Source: Paramesorhizobium deserti (GTDB taxonomy: Bacteria > Pseudomonadota > Alphaproteobacteria > Rhizobiales > Rhizobiaceae). From it: a DNA stretch of 64,000 nt. The translations under genes and the position numbers were made by a program. This document shows, piece after piece, positions 45,134-55,199 of this stretch. A model generated the notes under the pieces. It saw nothing but the letters and a program-made list of their open reading frames with translations, made no database searches and was not told where the DNA came from. How positions within the stretch are numbered: position 1 is the stretch's first letter; each line of letters begins with the position of its first letter. The stretch covers positions 186,001 to 250,000 of the forward strand of contig NZ_LNTU01000037.1 of NCBI RefSeq assembly GCF_001558695.1. The letters run 5' to 3'.

Positions 45134-46062
45134 GCCGCACCTGTCGGCTGCAGCAGCGCATCGATTTCGTCAAGCCATGGCATGGCGGGGGCGGTGCCAC
45201 GCCGTGTGACGGCGATACCCGCCGTGGCGCAGCCGAAGCGCACCGCTTCCACCGGATCGAAGCCACGCGAAAGCGCCGCGGAGAACCCGCCGACAAACGC
45301 ATCGCCCGCTCCCGTCGTATCAATGACGGTGCCGGAGGAAACCGCTGGAACATGCACGGATTGTCCGGCGTCGTGATAAAGCACGCCGCGTTCTCCAAGT
45401 GTGATCAGCGCCGCCTTCACGCCTTTGGCGAGAAAGAAATCCCCTGCCCTCTTGGCGTCAGCCAGCGTCGTTAGCGGAAAGCCAACGATCGCCGCGGCCT
45501 CCGTCTCGTTGGGTACGACGTAATCGCAAAGCGGATAGATCGTATCCGGAAAGGGCTCGGCCGGCGCCGGATTGAACACGGTAACAACTCCGGCGGCATG
45601 AGCAATCTCGAGCGCTCGCTGTGCGGCGACGGCCGGCTGCTCCAGCTGTGTGACGAAAACCGCCGATCCTTCGATGGTTTCACGCGCAGCTTCGACATCG
45701 TCGATGCCGATCGTCCCGGCAGCACCGGGGTAGACGATGATGGCGTTGTTACCATCGGTTTCGTTGACATAAATGAAGGCGGCGCCCGTTGGCATGTCGT
45801 CCATCTGCACGAGCTTCGGCGTTACGCCGGCTTCCGCATAGGTCTTGAGCGCCATCTCGCCAAAAGTATCGCGGCCGATCTTGGAGATGAACGACACCTG
45901 GGCACCGGCGCGCGCCGCTGCGACAGCCTGGTTTGATCCCTTGCCGCCCGGCCCAACGGAAAAGCCGCTGCCGGTGATGGTTTCACCAATATTGGGCATG
46001 CGCTTGGCGAGATAAGCCGTATCGGCAACGAAAATCCCAAGGATCGAAACGCCGGTTTTCAT
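45130..46062 (-). CDS. PfkB-family sugar kinase, ribokinase-like, probable 2-deoxyribokinase
   Basis: A 310-aa PfkB kinase. The N-terminal substrate loop, GGKGSNQA (about 39-46), NPAPAE and the catalytic DTTGAGDAFVGG (about 246-257) place it with ribokinases. E. coli RbsK reads SLNAD early in the protein, where the Asn contacts ribose; here the segment is IFVAD, so the Asn is replaced by Val while the Asp is kept. DeoK-type deoxyribokinases also lack this Asn. With deoC in the operon, 2-deoxyribose is the favoured substrate (inference). It overlaps the first permease by 4 bp and follows the mutarotase. Confidence 0.9.
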   Translation of the reverse strand: MKTGVSILGIFVADTAYLAKRMPNIGETITGSGFSVGPGGKGSNQAVAAARAGAQVSFISKIGRDTFGEMALKTYAEAGVTPKLVQMDDMPTGAAFIYVNETDGNNAIIVYPGAAGTIGIDDVEAARETIEGSAVFVTQLEQPAVAAQRALEIAHAAGVVTVFNPAPAEPFPDTIYPLCDYVVPNETEAAAIVGFPLTTLADAKRAGDFFLAKGVKAALITLGERGVLYHDAGQSVHVPAVSSGTVIDTTGAGDAFVGGFSAALSRGFDPVEAVRFGCATAGIAVTRRGTAPAMPWLDEIDALLQPTGAA

Positions 46063-46075
46063 GCTCGCCTCCGCC

Positions 46076-46531
46076 TTAAACGGCTTCCGGCGGGATTACG
46101 CCCTTGGTGAGCAGGAAGCAGCCGTAAAACCGCGTCTCACCCGTGGTGATCACGCAATAGGCCTTCTTGGCTTCCTCATAGAAGGCAAAGCGCTCGATGC
46201 CGTACATCGGTGCGCTCTTCCCCTCAGCCTTGTCGACTTCCGCCTGCACCTCCCGTTGCACCGGCGGAAGCTCATCCGGCGCGCCCATGACTTCCATGCG
46301 CCCGACGGAAGGCTGCAACGGCGTGTCGAGCGGCAGTACCGACAGGATCGCCTTCATGGCGCGAGCGGTGGAGACATTGTCGACGCGCAGGAGCTTCCCC
46401 AGCCGGGTCTGCCGTGCAATGGCATCGGAAGGGAAATTCGTGTCGGTGAGGACAAACGTGTCGCCATGGCCCATCGAGCGCAGCGCATAAAGCACATCCG
46501 CATTCAAGGCCGGATCAATATTCTTCAGCAT
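46076..46531 (-). CDS. RbsD/FucU-family sugar mutarotase
   Basis: A 151-aa protein of the RbsD/FucU family. The motif SMGHGDTFVLTDTNFP (about 19-34) contains the catalytic His, and the C-terminal YGCFLLTKGVIPPE is typical. Length fits FucU (about 140-150 aa) better than RbsD. It speeds interconversion of sugar anomers before the kinase, 13 bp away. The start at 46531 follows GGGAGG. It is separated from the upstream ALDH by 135 bp without a gene. Confidence 0.9.
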   Translation of the reverse strand: MLKNIDPALNADVLYALRSMGHGDTFVLTDTNFPSDAIARQTRLGKLLRVDNVSTARAMKAILSVLPLDTPLQPSVGRMEVMGAPDELPPVQREVQAEVDKAEGKSAPMYGIERFAFYEEAKKAYCVITTGETRFYGCFLLTKGVIPPEAV

Positions 46532-46666
46532 CAAAACCTCCCATATGCAATTTCGCGACAATGCCTGTCACATCCCGGGGAACCGTATGATCTTGCGGTT
46601 TCTCCAACTCTTGCTCCCTACCCGGCCTCCGTGCGTTCTCCTCCCGCCGGTGCGCCAGGTTCGGTC

Positions 46667-49063
46667 CTACTCGCCGTAGGGGATCCAGATATTCTTCACA
46701 TCGACCGCCCGGCGCAGGAACAGGACACCCTCGGCGGCAGAGGCATCCATCCAGTCGATGGCCTTGCCGTAATCGACGAATGTCCGCTTCAGATTACCGA
46801 CCGAGAGTTTTTCCACCTGTGTCGAAAGCTCCGGCGTGCCGAAAGCCCACACGGCATCGACATCGTTATGTGCGGCAAGGGTCTTGGCCAGTTCGGTCGA
46901 GGAACCGGTCACGATGTTCACCACGCCAGCCGGCACATCCGACGTTTCGAGAATGGAATAGAAGTCCGTCGCCGCCAGCGGATAGGGCTCGCTCGGAACC
47001 ACGACGACGCGGTTGCCAACGGCGATCAGCGGCGCAACAAGGCTGATGAAGCCCAGGAGCGGCACCTCCGGAGGACAGATCACGCCCGCCACACCGTTCG
47101 GTTCCGGTATCGCCAGCGTCACGCCACGAAGCGGCGGCGTGTGGATCGCGCCCTCATATTTGTCGGCCCAGGCGCCATAGGTGAAGAGCCGCGAGATCGA
47201 GGCTTCCACTTCCGCCCTGGCATTGGCGGCGGAGACACCGGTCATCGCTCCGATCCGCTCGGCGAACTCGGTGCTGCGGCCGCTCAGATTCTCGGCGATG
47301 TAATAGAGGATCTGCGCACGGTTGTGCGCGGTCGCGGTTGCCCAGCCGGAAGCCGCCCGGGCGGCTGCGACCGCGTTACGGATATCCTTGCGATTTCCCT
47401 CGCCGACCTCGCCGAGCGGCTTCCCCTCGGGCGAAAGCACCGAGCGCGAATAATTGCCGTCCGGCCGCGCCTGCTTGCCGCCAATGAAAAGCTTCGCTGT
47501 GCGGTCAATAGCCGAAAGACTAAAGTCGCCCGTGACGGGCTTCAACTGGAATTCGACCGGAGCATTGCGCGGCTTACGGTTCAGCCAGGCCTTCGGCTTC
47601 AGATATTCGAAGCAGCCTTCGCGCCCGCCCTCGCGCCCGAAACCGGATTCGCGCTTGCCGCCGAAGCCGGCCGCAGCATCGAAGAGATTGGTGGCATTGA
47701 CCCAGACCACGCCGGCCGCAAGCTTCGCCGCGACATGCAGTGCAAGGCCGATTGTCTCGCTCCACACGCTCGCCGCAAGGCCGTAACGGGTGTGATTGGC
47801 AAGCTGGATCGCTTCCTCAGGCGTGCGGAAGGTCATGGAAACGGCGACCGGCCCGAAAATCTCCTCCGTCGCCACAATGGAAGTCGGCTGAACGTTGGAA
47901 AGCAGCGTCGGCGGATAGAAGCTGCCGCTCTTCGGCATCTCGATCTCGGCCTGATGCAGCACAGCGCCTTCCGCTATGCCTTTGCCGACCAGCGTCTTGA
48001 TGCGGCTCAGTTGCACCGGGGCGACGATCGCGCCCATGTCGATGCATTTGTCGAGCGGCGGGCCGACACGCAGCGTCAGCATCCGACGTTTCAACCGCTC
48101 GTGGAAGAGATCGGCAATGCCTTCCTGCACCAAGAGGCGCGAGCCGGCGCAGCAGACCTGGCCCTGATTGAACCAGATGGCGTCGACCACGCCCTCGACG
48201 GCGCCATCGATATCGGCATCATCGAAGACGATGAAAGGCGATTTGCCGCCGAGTTCAAGCGTCAGCGATTTGCCGCTGCCGGCGGTGCGCTCGCGAATGA
48301 TGCGACCGACCTCCGTCGATCCGGTGAACGCGATCTTGTCGATATCCGCATGATCGACGATCAGCGCACCCGTCTCCCCCTCGCCGGTGACGATATTGAG
48401 CACGCCCGCCGGCAAGCCCGCCATCGCGGCGAGTTCGGCGAAGAGAAGCGCGGTCAGGGAGGTGAATTCCGCCGGCTTCAGCACGACAGTGTTGCCCAGC
48501 GCCAGTGCCGGCGCCACCTTCCAGGCCAACATCAGGAACGGGAAATTCCATGGGATGATCTGGCCGACGACGCCGACCGGCACATGATCGGCAAATTCCG
48601 TCTCCTGGATCTGCGCCCAGCCGGCATGATGATAGAAATGCCGGGCGGCGAGCGGAACGTCGATGTCGCGTGTCTCGCGGATCGGCTTGCCATTGTCGAG
48701 CGCCTCGATGACGGCGATCAGGCGCGCATGGCGCTGGATCATGCGAGCCAGCGCATAGAGATGACGCGCGCGGGCATGACCAGACAGCTTCGCCCAGGAT
48801 GTTTGTGCCTTGCGGGCGGCGGCGACCGCCTTGTCCACATCGGCCCTATCTCCGACGGCGAGCTTTGCCAGACGCGCGCCGGTGGCGGGCTCGAATGTAT
48901 CAAATTGCCCGCCCGATGCGGAAGGAATGAAGGCGCCGTTGATGAAATGGCCGAATGTCGATTTATGCCGCTCCAGCCAGGCGCGGGCTTCCGTATCGGC
49001 TTCAGGAGCGGGACCGTAGGACATCTCGTCGAAATATTCTGCAACGCTGCTCATCGGGCTCAT
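46667..49063 (-). CDS. Double-domain aldehyde dehydrogenase (ALDH16 family)
   Basis: A 798-aa protein with two ALDH units. The N-terminal one (about 1-510) has Glu270 in LTLELGGK and catalytic Cys304 in GQVCCAGSR, so it should be active. The C-terminal one (about 530-798) keeps the fold (FIGGKQARPDGNY, VICPPEVPLLGFI, VPAGVVNIVTG) but has no Cys in an active-site motif. This is the ALDH16 design; bacterial members keep the catalytic Cys. Overlap with the deoC stop (ATGA) links it to DERA, so acetaldehyde made by DERA is a good candidate substrate (inference). Confidence 0.92.
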   Translation of the reverse strand: MSPMSSVAEYFDEMSYGPAPEADTEARAWLERHKSTFGHFINGAFIPSASGGQFDTFEPATGARLAKLAVGDRADVDKAVAAARKAQTSWAKLSGHARARHLYALARMIQRHARLIAVIEALDNGKPIRETRDIDVPLAARHFYHHAGWAQIQETEFADHVPVGVVGQIIPWNFPFLMLAWKVAPALALGNTVVLKPAEFTSLTALLFAELAAMAGLPAGVLNIVTGEGETGALIVDHADIDKIAFTGSTEVGRIIRERTAGSGKSLTLELGGKSPFIVFDDADIDGAVEGVVDAIWFNQGQVCCAGSRLLVQEGIADLFHERLKRRMLTLRVGPPLDKCIDMGAIVAPVQLSRIKTLVGKGIAEGAVLHQAEIEMPKSGSFYPPTLLSNVQPTSIVATEEIFGPVAVSMTFRTPEEAIQLANHTRYGLAASVWSETIGLALHVAAKLAAGVVWVNATNLFDAAAGFGGKRESGFGREGGREGCFEYLKPKAWLNRKPRNAPVEFQLKPVTGDFSLSAIDRTAKLFIGGKQARPDGNYSRSVLSPEGKPLGEVGEGNRKDIRNAVAAARAASGWATATAHNRAQILYYIAENLSGRSTEFAERIGAMTGVSAANARAEVEASISRLFTYGAWADKYEGAIHTPPLRGVTLAIPEPNGVAGVICPPEVPLLGFISLVAPLIAVGNRVVVVPSEPYPLAATDFYSILETSDVPAGVVNIVTGSSTELAKTLAAHNDVDAVWAFGTPELSTQVEKLSVGNLKRTFVDYGKAIDWMDASAAEGVLFLRRAVDVKNIWIPYGE

Positions 49064-50085
49064 CCAATCGGGTGCCGGTTGAAGGCGGAATAGGCGCCGG
49101 TGACATGATGTTCCAGCTGGCGTTCGATATCGGCGAGCAGGCTCGAAGCGCCGATGCGGAAGAGATCAGGCTCCAGCCATTCGCGGCCAAGCTCGTCCTT
49201 CATCAGGAACTGATAGTTCAACACGTCCTTCGCGGTCGAAATGCCGCCCGCGGGCTTGTAGCCCACCTTGAAACCGGTGCGCTCCTCATAAGCGCGGATC
49301 ATGCGCAGCATGACGAGGGTGACGAGCAGTGTCGCATTGACCCCCTCCTTGCCGGTCGACGTCTTGATGAAATCCGCACCCGCCATCATGCAGACCAGCG
49401 AGGCGCGCGCCACATTGCGCAGCGTCTTCAAGTCGCCCGTCGCCAGGATCGCCTTCACGTGAGCCGAACCGCAGGCCGCGCGATAATCCTTCATTTCTTC
49501 ATAGAGCGCCTGCCAATTACCGGTCAGCACATGCTCGCGGGTGATAACGATGTCGATCTCTTTGGCGCCATCGGCAACCGATGCCTCGATCTCCTTCACC
49601 TTGAGATGGTGCGGGGTCAGACCCGCCGGAAACCCGGTAGAGACGGCGGCAACCGGAATGCCGGAATGCTGAAGCGCCTCGACGGCGGCGGCGACAAACC
49701 GATGATAAACGCAGACCGCGCCTGTGGTGATGCGGCGATCGCCCATTCCCAACGCATCGAGAATGTCCTGCCGCACAGGCGACATCGCCTTGGCGCAGAG
49801 CCGCTTCACGCGCTCCGTCGTATCATCGCCGTTGAGCGTGGTCAGATCGATGCAGGTCACCGCCTTGAGAAGCCAGGCCGCCTGCGCATCCTTCTTGACA
49901 GTCCTGCGGCCCGGCAGCGTCGCGACACGCCGTTCCCCGGCGGAAAGATTGACACGGGTATCGAGCGCCCAGGAGAGATCGAGATCCATTCCGGGATTGC
50001 GCGGCCAGTGATTGGTCTGCGGCTCCGCTGCAGTGGAGCCGGCCGCCGGCAAAGTGCGGACATTTTCCGACGCAGCCGATCTCAT
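49060..50085 (-). CDS. deoC: Deoxyribose-phosphate aldolase
   Basis: A 341-aa class I aldolase that cleaves 2-deoxyribose 5-phosphate to acetaldehyde and glyceraldehyde 3-phosphate. The Schiff-base Lys in FIKTSTGKEG and the second Lys in VGYKPAGGIS are present, as is the Asp of the relay (KEIDIVITREH). The long N-terminal extension of about 70 residues is usual for the larger DeoC subtype. ATG 50085 has AAGGA upstream; a GTG 39 bases earlier has none. It leads the catabolic operon, downstream of deoR. Confidence 0.95.
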   Translation of the reverse strand: MRSAASENVRTLPAAGSTAAEPQTNHWPRNPGMDLDLSWALDTRVNLSAGERRVATLPGRRTVKKDAQAAWLLKAVTCIDLTTLNGDDTTERVKRLCAKAMSPVRQDILDALGMGDRRITTGAVCVYHRFVAAAVEALQHSGIPVAAVSTGFPAGLTPHHLKVKEIEASVADGAKEIDIVITREHVLTGNWQALYEEMKDYRAACGSAHVKAILATGDLKTLRNVARASLVCMMAGADFIKTSTGKEGVNATLLVTLVMLRMIRAYEERTGFKVGYKPAGGISTAKDVLNYQFLMKDELGREWLEPDLFRIGASSLLADIERQLEHHVTGAYSAFNRHPIG

Positions 50086-50203
50086 GGCCGTTTCCTTCAC
50101 ACCGAGATCCTCCAACAATCCCACCCCATAGCGATAACGAGGCGATCGGACAGCCTGTTATCAGCTCTTCAAGGACAAGCCACCGCTTCAGACAGCAAAT
50201 CCA

Positions 50204-50233
50204 TTTGTTATTTTTTTTCCATATTTTTTGTTA
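50204..50233. promoter_or_regulatory. TTTGTTA direct repeats upstream of deoC
   Basis: Two TTTGTTA copies (50204-50210 and 50227-50233), 23 bp apart in a very AT-rich strip (50190-50290), match half of the dyad in front of deoR. They are candidate DeoR sites near the deoC promoter. Confidence 0.45.
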
Positions 50234-50302
50234 CATTTCCACCAAACAATCCTCTCGTCAAGCGTATATTCGGAATTTCAAAAATAAAGGTGTTTCGGCG
50301 GA

Positions 50303-51037
50303 TCATCCGAACCTGGAGAGATCCACCTCCCCTTCTTCGGTGATAATGGCTTGGAAGGCGTCCAGGGGCGCAAAAAAAGCAGGCTTCAGCTTGCCGATCT
50401 TGCTGCTGTCGACCACCAGATAGCTCTTTTGCGCCAGCGAGATAGCCTTCTGCTTCACCGGCGCCTCGTGGAAATGCGCGCATGTCGCACCCCGGCTCAC
50501 ATCGACACCCGCAGCGGAAATGAAGGCCTTGTTGATGCCGAGGGAGTTCAGGGTTTCGAGACCTATCGCTCCGGAAAAGGATGCCGAAGACGGGTAATAA
50601 AGCCCACCGAGCAGTACAAGATTGATATTGGCTCTTCGCGTCAGCTTTTCAGCGACATTCAGGGCGTAACATACTGCAGTTATTGGATATTCCGTGGGAA
50701 TATAATCTATCAGGTTCACCAGTGTCGTGCCGCAGTCGATGAATATCGTTTCGTCGGGACGGATATGGCTGGCTGCATGTATGCATGCTTCGCGCTTGGC
50801 GGCGGCATGGCTGTCGGCTGCCCGGGCCAATTCATAGGGCACGTCGCCATCGATATCGGCGGCTGGAACGATATGACCGCCGAGATAACCAAATTGTCCG
50901 GGGTTTTCAGCCACATCCCGGCGGACCGTCATTTCCGAAACATTGAGAAGGAGTGCGGCATCCCGCAGATGCAGGACCCGACGCTCCGCCAGAGCCTCGG
51001 ATAATTCCCTTATGCGTTTTGCCTTGCGGCTAACCAT
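50303..51037 (-). CDS. deoR: DeoR-family transcriptional repressor
   Basis: A 244-aa DeoR-type regulator. The helix-turn-helix segment LHLRDAALLLNVSEMTVRRD is at the N-terminus, and a sugar-phosphate isomerase-like effector domain has the DCGTT motif (FIDCGTTLV) and SGAIGLETL. The name deoR is used for the linked deoC and the family match to the E. coli regulator. Start 51037 follows GAGGAG; the frame upstream is not supported. A dyad lies 55 bp before it. It probably senses deoxyribose 5-phosphate (family knowledge). Confidence 0.88.
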   Translation of the reverse strand: MVSRKAKRIRELSEALAERRVLHLRDAALLLNVSEMTVRRDVAENPGQFGYLGGHIVPAADIDGDVPYELARAADSHAAAKREACIHAASHIRPDETIFIDCGTTLVNLIDYIPTEYPITAVCYALNVAEKLTRRANINLVLLGGLYYPSSASFSGAIGLETLNSLGINKAFISAAGVDVSRGATCAHFHEAPVKQKAISLAQKSYLVVDSSKIGKLKPAFFAPLDAFQAIITEEGEVDLSRFG

Positions 51038-51091
51038 CTGCCCTCCTCGAGGCTGGACCTCCACCCGGAAATCCCGCAATCAAATTCCAAC

Positions 51092-51113
51092 ATTTGTGAT
51101 AATTATAACAAAT
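51092..51113. promoter_or_regulatory. Candidate DeoR operator
   Basis: A 22-bp palindrome, ATTTGT-G-ATAATTAT-A-ACAAAT, has one mismatched pair. It lies 55 bases before the deoR ATG and its TTTGT/ACAAA arms resemble the direct repeats in front of deoC. Autoregulation is likely. Confidence 0.65.
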
Positions 51114-51315
51114 TGAGGCAAGCTGCAAATGCGCCGAAGGCGATCTCCCGCAAAAGGTTTTGACTTGACACGCTCCCCCTGAAGATGCGGATCGCGCATT
51201 CCCTATTCAGCCTCCCGCGCAGGTGATGGCGCGCGGCATGAAAAGCACCCGCGACCGGGTTCTGTCCCAACTTTTGATCCAGAGGGCAAAATAGCCTGTG
51301 ACGGAAAGTCGTCTG

Positions 51316-52434
51316 CTAATTCAGCGACTTTCTGAACCGCCCGAGCGCGAAGATGAAAAGCGCCATCCCGATGACGAGTAACGTCAGGAACTGCGGCCAG
51401 ACCACGCCCAGCCCCGCACCACGGAACAGGATGGCCTGGGCCAGAGCGACGAAATGCGTGTTCGGCGCGGCGAGCATGATGGTCTGGATGATCTCGGGCA
51501 TGCTTTCGCGTGGCGTCATGCCGCCCGACAGAACCTGCAGTGGCAGCAGGACGAGCATCAGCAGAAGACCGAACTGCGGCATGGCCCCCGCAATGGTGGC
51601 GAGGAAGATGCCCAGCGATGTGGTGGCGAAGAGATGCAGCGCCGTTCCTGCCAAGAACAGCGGGATGGAGCCGGCTATTGGCATGCCAAGCACGCCCTCG
51701 ACCACCAGGATAAGAGAGACCGCCGAGGCCGCCAGAACCACGAGCCCCATCGAGAGCACCTTGCTGATCATGATCTCCAGGGGCGTGACCGGCATCACCA
51801 GGAGATGCTCTATCGTTCCGTGCTCGCGCTCGCGGATGAGTGCCGCGCCGGTGAGCACGATCGACAGCATGGTGATGGAGGAGATCAACTCGGTGACCCC
51901 GCCGAACCAGCCCTTGTTGAGCTCCGGGTTAAACCGCGCGCGCAGCGTGAGATCGACCGGAATGTCGGCTTCGGCCCGGTAGCGGTTCAGGAACTCGTTG
52001 ACCTCGCCCGAGACGATCGACTGGATATAACCGCCGCCGGTGAAAGCCTGGCCGACGCGGGTGGCGTCGACATTGAGCTGCACCGTCGGCGCACGACCGG
52101 CCAAGAGGTCGCGCTGGAAATTCGGCGGAATGTCAAGCGCGAAGGTGTCCAGTCCGGCATCCATGCGGTCGTCCATCTCCGACTGGCCGATAAAGCGCGG
52201 GGCGGTGAAATAGGGTGGATAGAAAGCGGTGACGATGCGCGAGGAAACCGGTGAGTGATCTTCCTCAACGATCGCGATCGCGGCGCGGTTGAGCGTTTCG
52301 GGTATTGCCGTCGCCTCCGTATAGACCGCTGCCGTGAAGGCATAGACAATCAGGACGAGGAGCATGGTATCGCGGCGCAGACTGCGCAGTTCCTTGATCC
52401 CCAGATTGGCGATGTTGGCCAAGCGCATGATCAT
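51316..52434 (-). CDS. ABC-2 type exporter permease (YhhJ-like)
   Basis: A 372-aa permease of the YhhJ/YbhR group with an N-terminal helix (about 20-40), a large periplasmic domain (about 45-180) and five C-terminal helices. The segment [20 protein letters not shown] is typical of the family. Its ATG overlaps the stop of the RbbA-like gene (ATGA). It would pair with the permease domain of that protein. Confidence 0.92.
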   Translation of the reverse strand: MIMRLANIANLGIKELRSLRRDTMLLVLIVYAFTAAVYTEATAIPETLNRAAIAIVEEDHSPVSSRIVTAFYPPYFTAPRFIGQSEMDDRMDAGLDTFALDIPPNFQRDLLAGRAPTVQLNVDATRVGQAFTGGGYIQSIVSGEVNEFLNRYRAEADIPVDLTLRARFNPELNKGWFGGVTELISSITMLSIVLTGAALIREREHGTIEHLLVMPVTPLEIMISKVLSMGLVVLAASAVSLILVVEGVLGMPIAGSIPLFLAGTALHLFATTSLGIFLATIAGAMPQFGLLLMLVLLPLQVLSGGMTPRESMPEIIQTIMLAAPNTHFVALAQAILFRGAGLGVVWPQFLTLLVIGMALFIFALGRFRKSLN

Positions 52435-55199
52435 CTCGCCTGCTTATGGAGAAGGGCCACCCCGAGGCCGAGGAGCACCGGCGCGGCCACGAGCAGCGGA
52501 ATGAAGGAGCCGGCGAGATCGCCGAAATCCAGCCCCTTCGAGAAGGTCCCGCGCGCGATCGTCACGAAATAGGTAGTCGGATAGATCTTGCCGATGAAGG
52601 CGCCCATGCCTTCCAGCGAGGAGACGGGATCGATCAGCCCGGAATACTGAACGGCGGGAATGATCGTTATCAGCGACGTGGCGAAAATGGCGGCAATCTG
52701 ACTGCTGATGAAGGTGGAGATCACCAGACCCATGCCCGTCGTGGAGATCACGTAAAGAAGCGCCGCCGCCGTCAATGTGAAAAAACTGCCGGTGAAAGGC
52801 ACCCCGAAGACCGCAACCGCGAAAGCCGACAGCGTGAAGAAATTAAGCATGGCGAGCGCGATATAGGGCAACTGCTTGCCGAGCAGGAACTCCACACGCG
52901 TCACCGGCGTGACGAAGAAATTGGTGATGGAGCCCAGCTCCTTTTCCCGCACCACACTCAGGACGGAGAGCATCGCGGGGATCATGAGCAGGAGAAGCGG
53001 AATGGTGGCGGGAACCATCGCGACGACGCTGCGCACATCGGGATTGTAGCGATAGCGGATCTCGAACCGGAAGTTGCCTGACGTCGCCGCATCGCCGTGG
53101 AGCTCACGCGCCTTCTGCGTAAGCCAGGTCTGGTGCATGCCCTGGACATAGCCGCTGACGGTCTCGGCGCGCGTCGGCATCGCGCCATCGATCCACGCGG
53201 CAACCTCAACATCATTTCCCCGCGCCACCTTCCGTCCGAAGCCAGGAGGAATTTCAATCGCAAGGCTGAGATCGCCATTGGTCATGCGCCGGTCGAGATC
53301 CGCGTAATCGGTGATCGGCGCCTGTTCGATGAAATAGCGCGAGCCAGAGAGCTGAAGCACATAATCGCGACTGATCGGGGTATCGTCGCGGTCGAGAACG
53401 GCGAAGGTCAAATCCTCGACATCCATGCTGATGCCGTAGCCGATGACCAACATCAGCAGCACGGAACCGAGAATCGCGAGCGTGGCCCGGATCGGATCGC
53501 GGCGTAGTTCCAGCGTCTCGCGGCGGGCATAGGCGAACATCCGCCTGGGATCGAATGAACGGCGGACAGGCGACGCCGCAGGGATGGCTTCGGTATCGCC
53601 CTGCGTCGGCATCGAAGACGTGCGAGCCGTGCTTTTTTCATCGCCTATGGCGTCTTCGAGATAGCTGATGAAGGCTTCTTCCAGGCTGCCGGCCTTTTTA
53701 TGGGCGATGATGGCGGCGGGCGTGTCACTCACCAGCACCTTGCCGGCATGCATGAGCGAGATACGATCGCACAGCTCGGCCTCGTTCATGAAATGGGTCG
53801 ATACGAAGATCGTCACCTTCTCTTCACGCGAAAGGTCCGACAGGATCTGCCAGAAACTGTCGCGGGCGACCGGATCCACGCCGGAGGTCGGCTCGTCGAG
53901 GATCAGTATCTCTGGCGAATGGATCATGGCGACGGCGAGTGAAAGCCGCTGGCGCATGCCAAGCGAAAGCGCCTCCGGTAGCACGTCTTGCACCCCTTCG
54001 AGGCCGAAGCGCTTCGCCATCTCCTCGATGCGGCCGGCAATCGCGTCATGCGGTATCGAGAAGAGCTTTGCGTGCAGGTCGAGATTCTGCCGGACCGTCA
54101 GTTCGTTATAGAGGGAGAAGCCCTGCGACATGTAGCCGACGCGTCGGCGCACGCCGATATCCGTCGGATCGACCTCGCGGCCGAAGAGGGTGGCCGTACC
54201 CTCGCTGGCCGGCAGGAGGCCGGTGAGCACCTTCATGGTCGTGGTCTTGCCGCAGCCATTGGACCCCAGAAAGCCGAAGATCTCGCCGCGCGCGATCTCG
54301 AAGCTGACATTGTCGACCGCCGTGAAATCGCCGAAGCGGACGGTTACATTGTTCGCTCCGATCACGATCTCGCTATCTCCAGCATCCCGCGGCGGTATGA
54401 TCACTTCCCGATGCCCGCGGCGCTTTTCCTCCGGAAGCAGGGCAATGAAGGCGGCATCGAGATTGTCGGTGCAGGTTTCGGCGAGCAGTTCGGCAGGCGT
54501 CCCCATCGCCAGGATGCGCCCATCCTCCATCGCGATCAACCAATCGAAGCGCGCCGCCTCTTCCATATAGGCGGTCGCGACGACGACGCTCATCCCCCGT
54601 CTGTCGCGACGGATATCGTCGATCAGCTCCCAGAACTGGCGGCGCGAAAGCGGATCGACGCCGGTGGTCGGCTCATTGAGGATCAAGAGATCCGGGTCGT
54701 GGATTAGTGCGCAGCACAGGCCCGTCTTTTGCTTCATGCCGCCGGAAAGCTTGCCCACCGGGCGCTCGGCGAAGGCCGCCATGCCCGTGCGTTCGAGCAA
54801 TTGCGCGATCCGGCGCTCCCTTTCCTTCCGGTCATGGCCGAAAAGCCGGCCGAAAAAATCGATATTCTCGAAAACCGACAGGGTGGGGTAGAGGTTCTTG
54901 CCCAGTCCCTGCGGCATGTAGGCGATCCGCGAATAGCTGTTCCGGCGATGGCGCGGGTCGGCAATATCGCCGCCCAGCACCTCGATCCGGCCTTCCTGCA
55001 CGACGCGCGCGCCGGCAAGCAATGACAGAAGGCTGGATTTGCCCATGCCGTCCGGGCCGATCAGACCGACCATGCAGCCCGGCGGCAGATCGAGCGTGAT
55101 GCCGTCGAGCGCGCGAACCTTGCCGTAGGACAGGCCAACATCCTTGAATCGGGCCACCGCGCCTCCGGCGGAACCGGCATCGCTCAAGCGGTCGCTCAC
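52431..55199 (-). CDS. RbbA-type fusion of two ABC ATPases and an ABC-2 permease
   Basis: A 922-aa protein with two ATP-binding domains and a permease domain. The first ATPase has Walker [10 protein letters not shown] and signature [12 protein letters not shown]; the second has [10 protein letters not shown] and [12 protein letters not shown] (Ser-Leu-Gly form) with [12 protein letters not shown]. From about residue 570, an ABC-2 permease domain follows, with a long periplasmic loop. The layout matches E. coli RbbA/YhiH. The GTG at 55199 overlaps the adaptor stop. E. coli RbbA was described as ribosome-associated, but the arrangement with adaptor and YhhJ suggests an exporter. Confidence 0.9.
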   Translation of the reverse strand: MSDRLSDAGSAGGAVARFKDVGLSYGKVRALDGITLDLPPGCMVGLIGPDGMGKSSLLSLLAGARVVQEGRIEVLGGDIADPRHRRNSYSRIAYMPQGLGKNLYPTLSVFENIDFFGRLFGHDRKERERRIAQLLERTGMAAFAERPVGKLSGGMKQKTGLCCALIHDPDLLILNEPTTGVDPLSRRQFWELIDDIRRDRRGMSVVVATAYMEEAARFDWLIAMEDGRILAMGTPAELLAETCTDNLDAAFIALLPEEKRRGHREVIIPPRDAGDSEIVIGANNVTVRFGDFTAVDNVSFEIARGEIFGFLGSNGCGKTTTMKVLTGLLPASEGTATLFGREVDPTDIGVRRRVGYMSQGFSLYNELTVRQNLDLHAKLFSIPHDAIAGRIEEMAKRFGLEGVQDVLPEALSLGMRQRLSLAVAMIHSPEILILDEPTSGVDPVARDSFWQILSDLSREEKVTIFVSTHFMNEAELCDRISLMHAGKVLVSDTPAAIIAHKKAGSLEEAFISYLEDAIGDEKSTARTSSMPTQGDTEAIPAASPVRRSFDPRRMFAYARRETLELRRDPIRATLAILGSVLLMLVIGYGISMDVEDLTFAVLDRDDTPISRDYVLQLSGSRYFIEQAPITDYADLDRRMTNGDLSLAIEIPPGFGRKVARGNDVEVAAWIDGAMPTRAETVSGYVQGMHQTWLTQKARELHGDAATSGNFRFEIRYRYNPDVRSVVAMVPATIPLLLLMIPAMLSVLSVVREKELGSITNFFVTPVTRVEFLLGKQLPYIALAMLNFFTLSAFAVAVFGVPFTGSFFTLTAAALLYVISTTGMGLVISTFISSQIAAIFATSLITIIPAVQYSGLIDPVSSLEGMGAFIGKIYPTTYFVTIARGTFSKGLDFGDLAGSFIPLLVAAPVLLGLGVALLHKQAR

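Noticed and set aside
46061-49093. A 1010-codon open frame on the plus strand opposite the ALDH16, mutarotase and deoC genes
   Set aside because: Its translation is rich in Arg, His and Asp without any domain pattern. It mirrors strongly coding minus-strand genes, as expected for GC-rich DNA.
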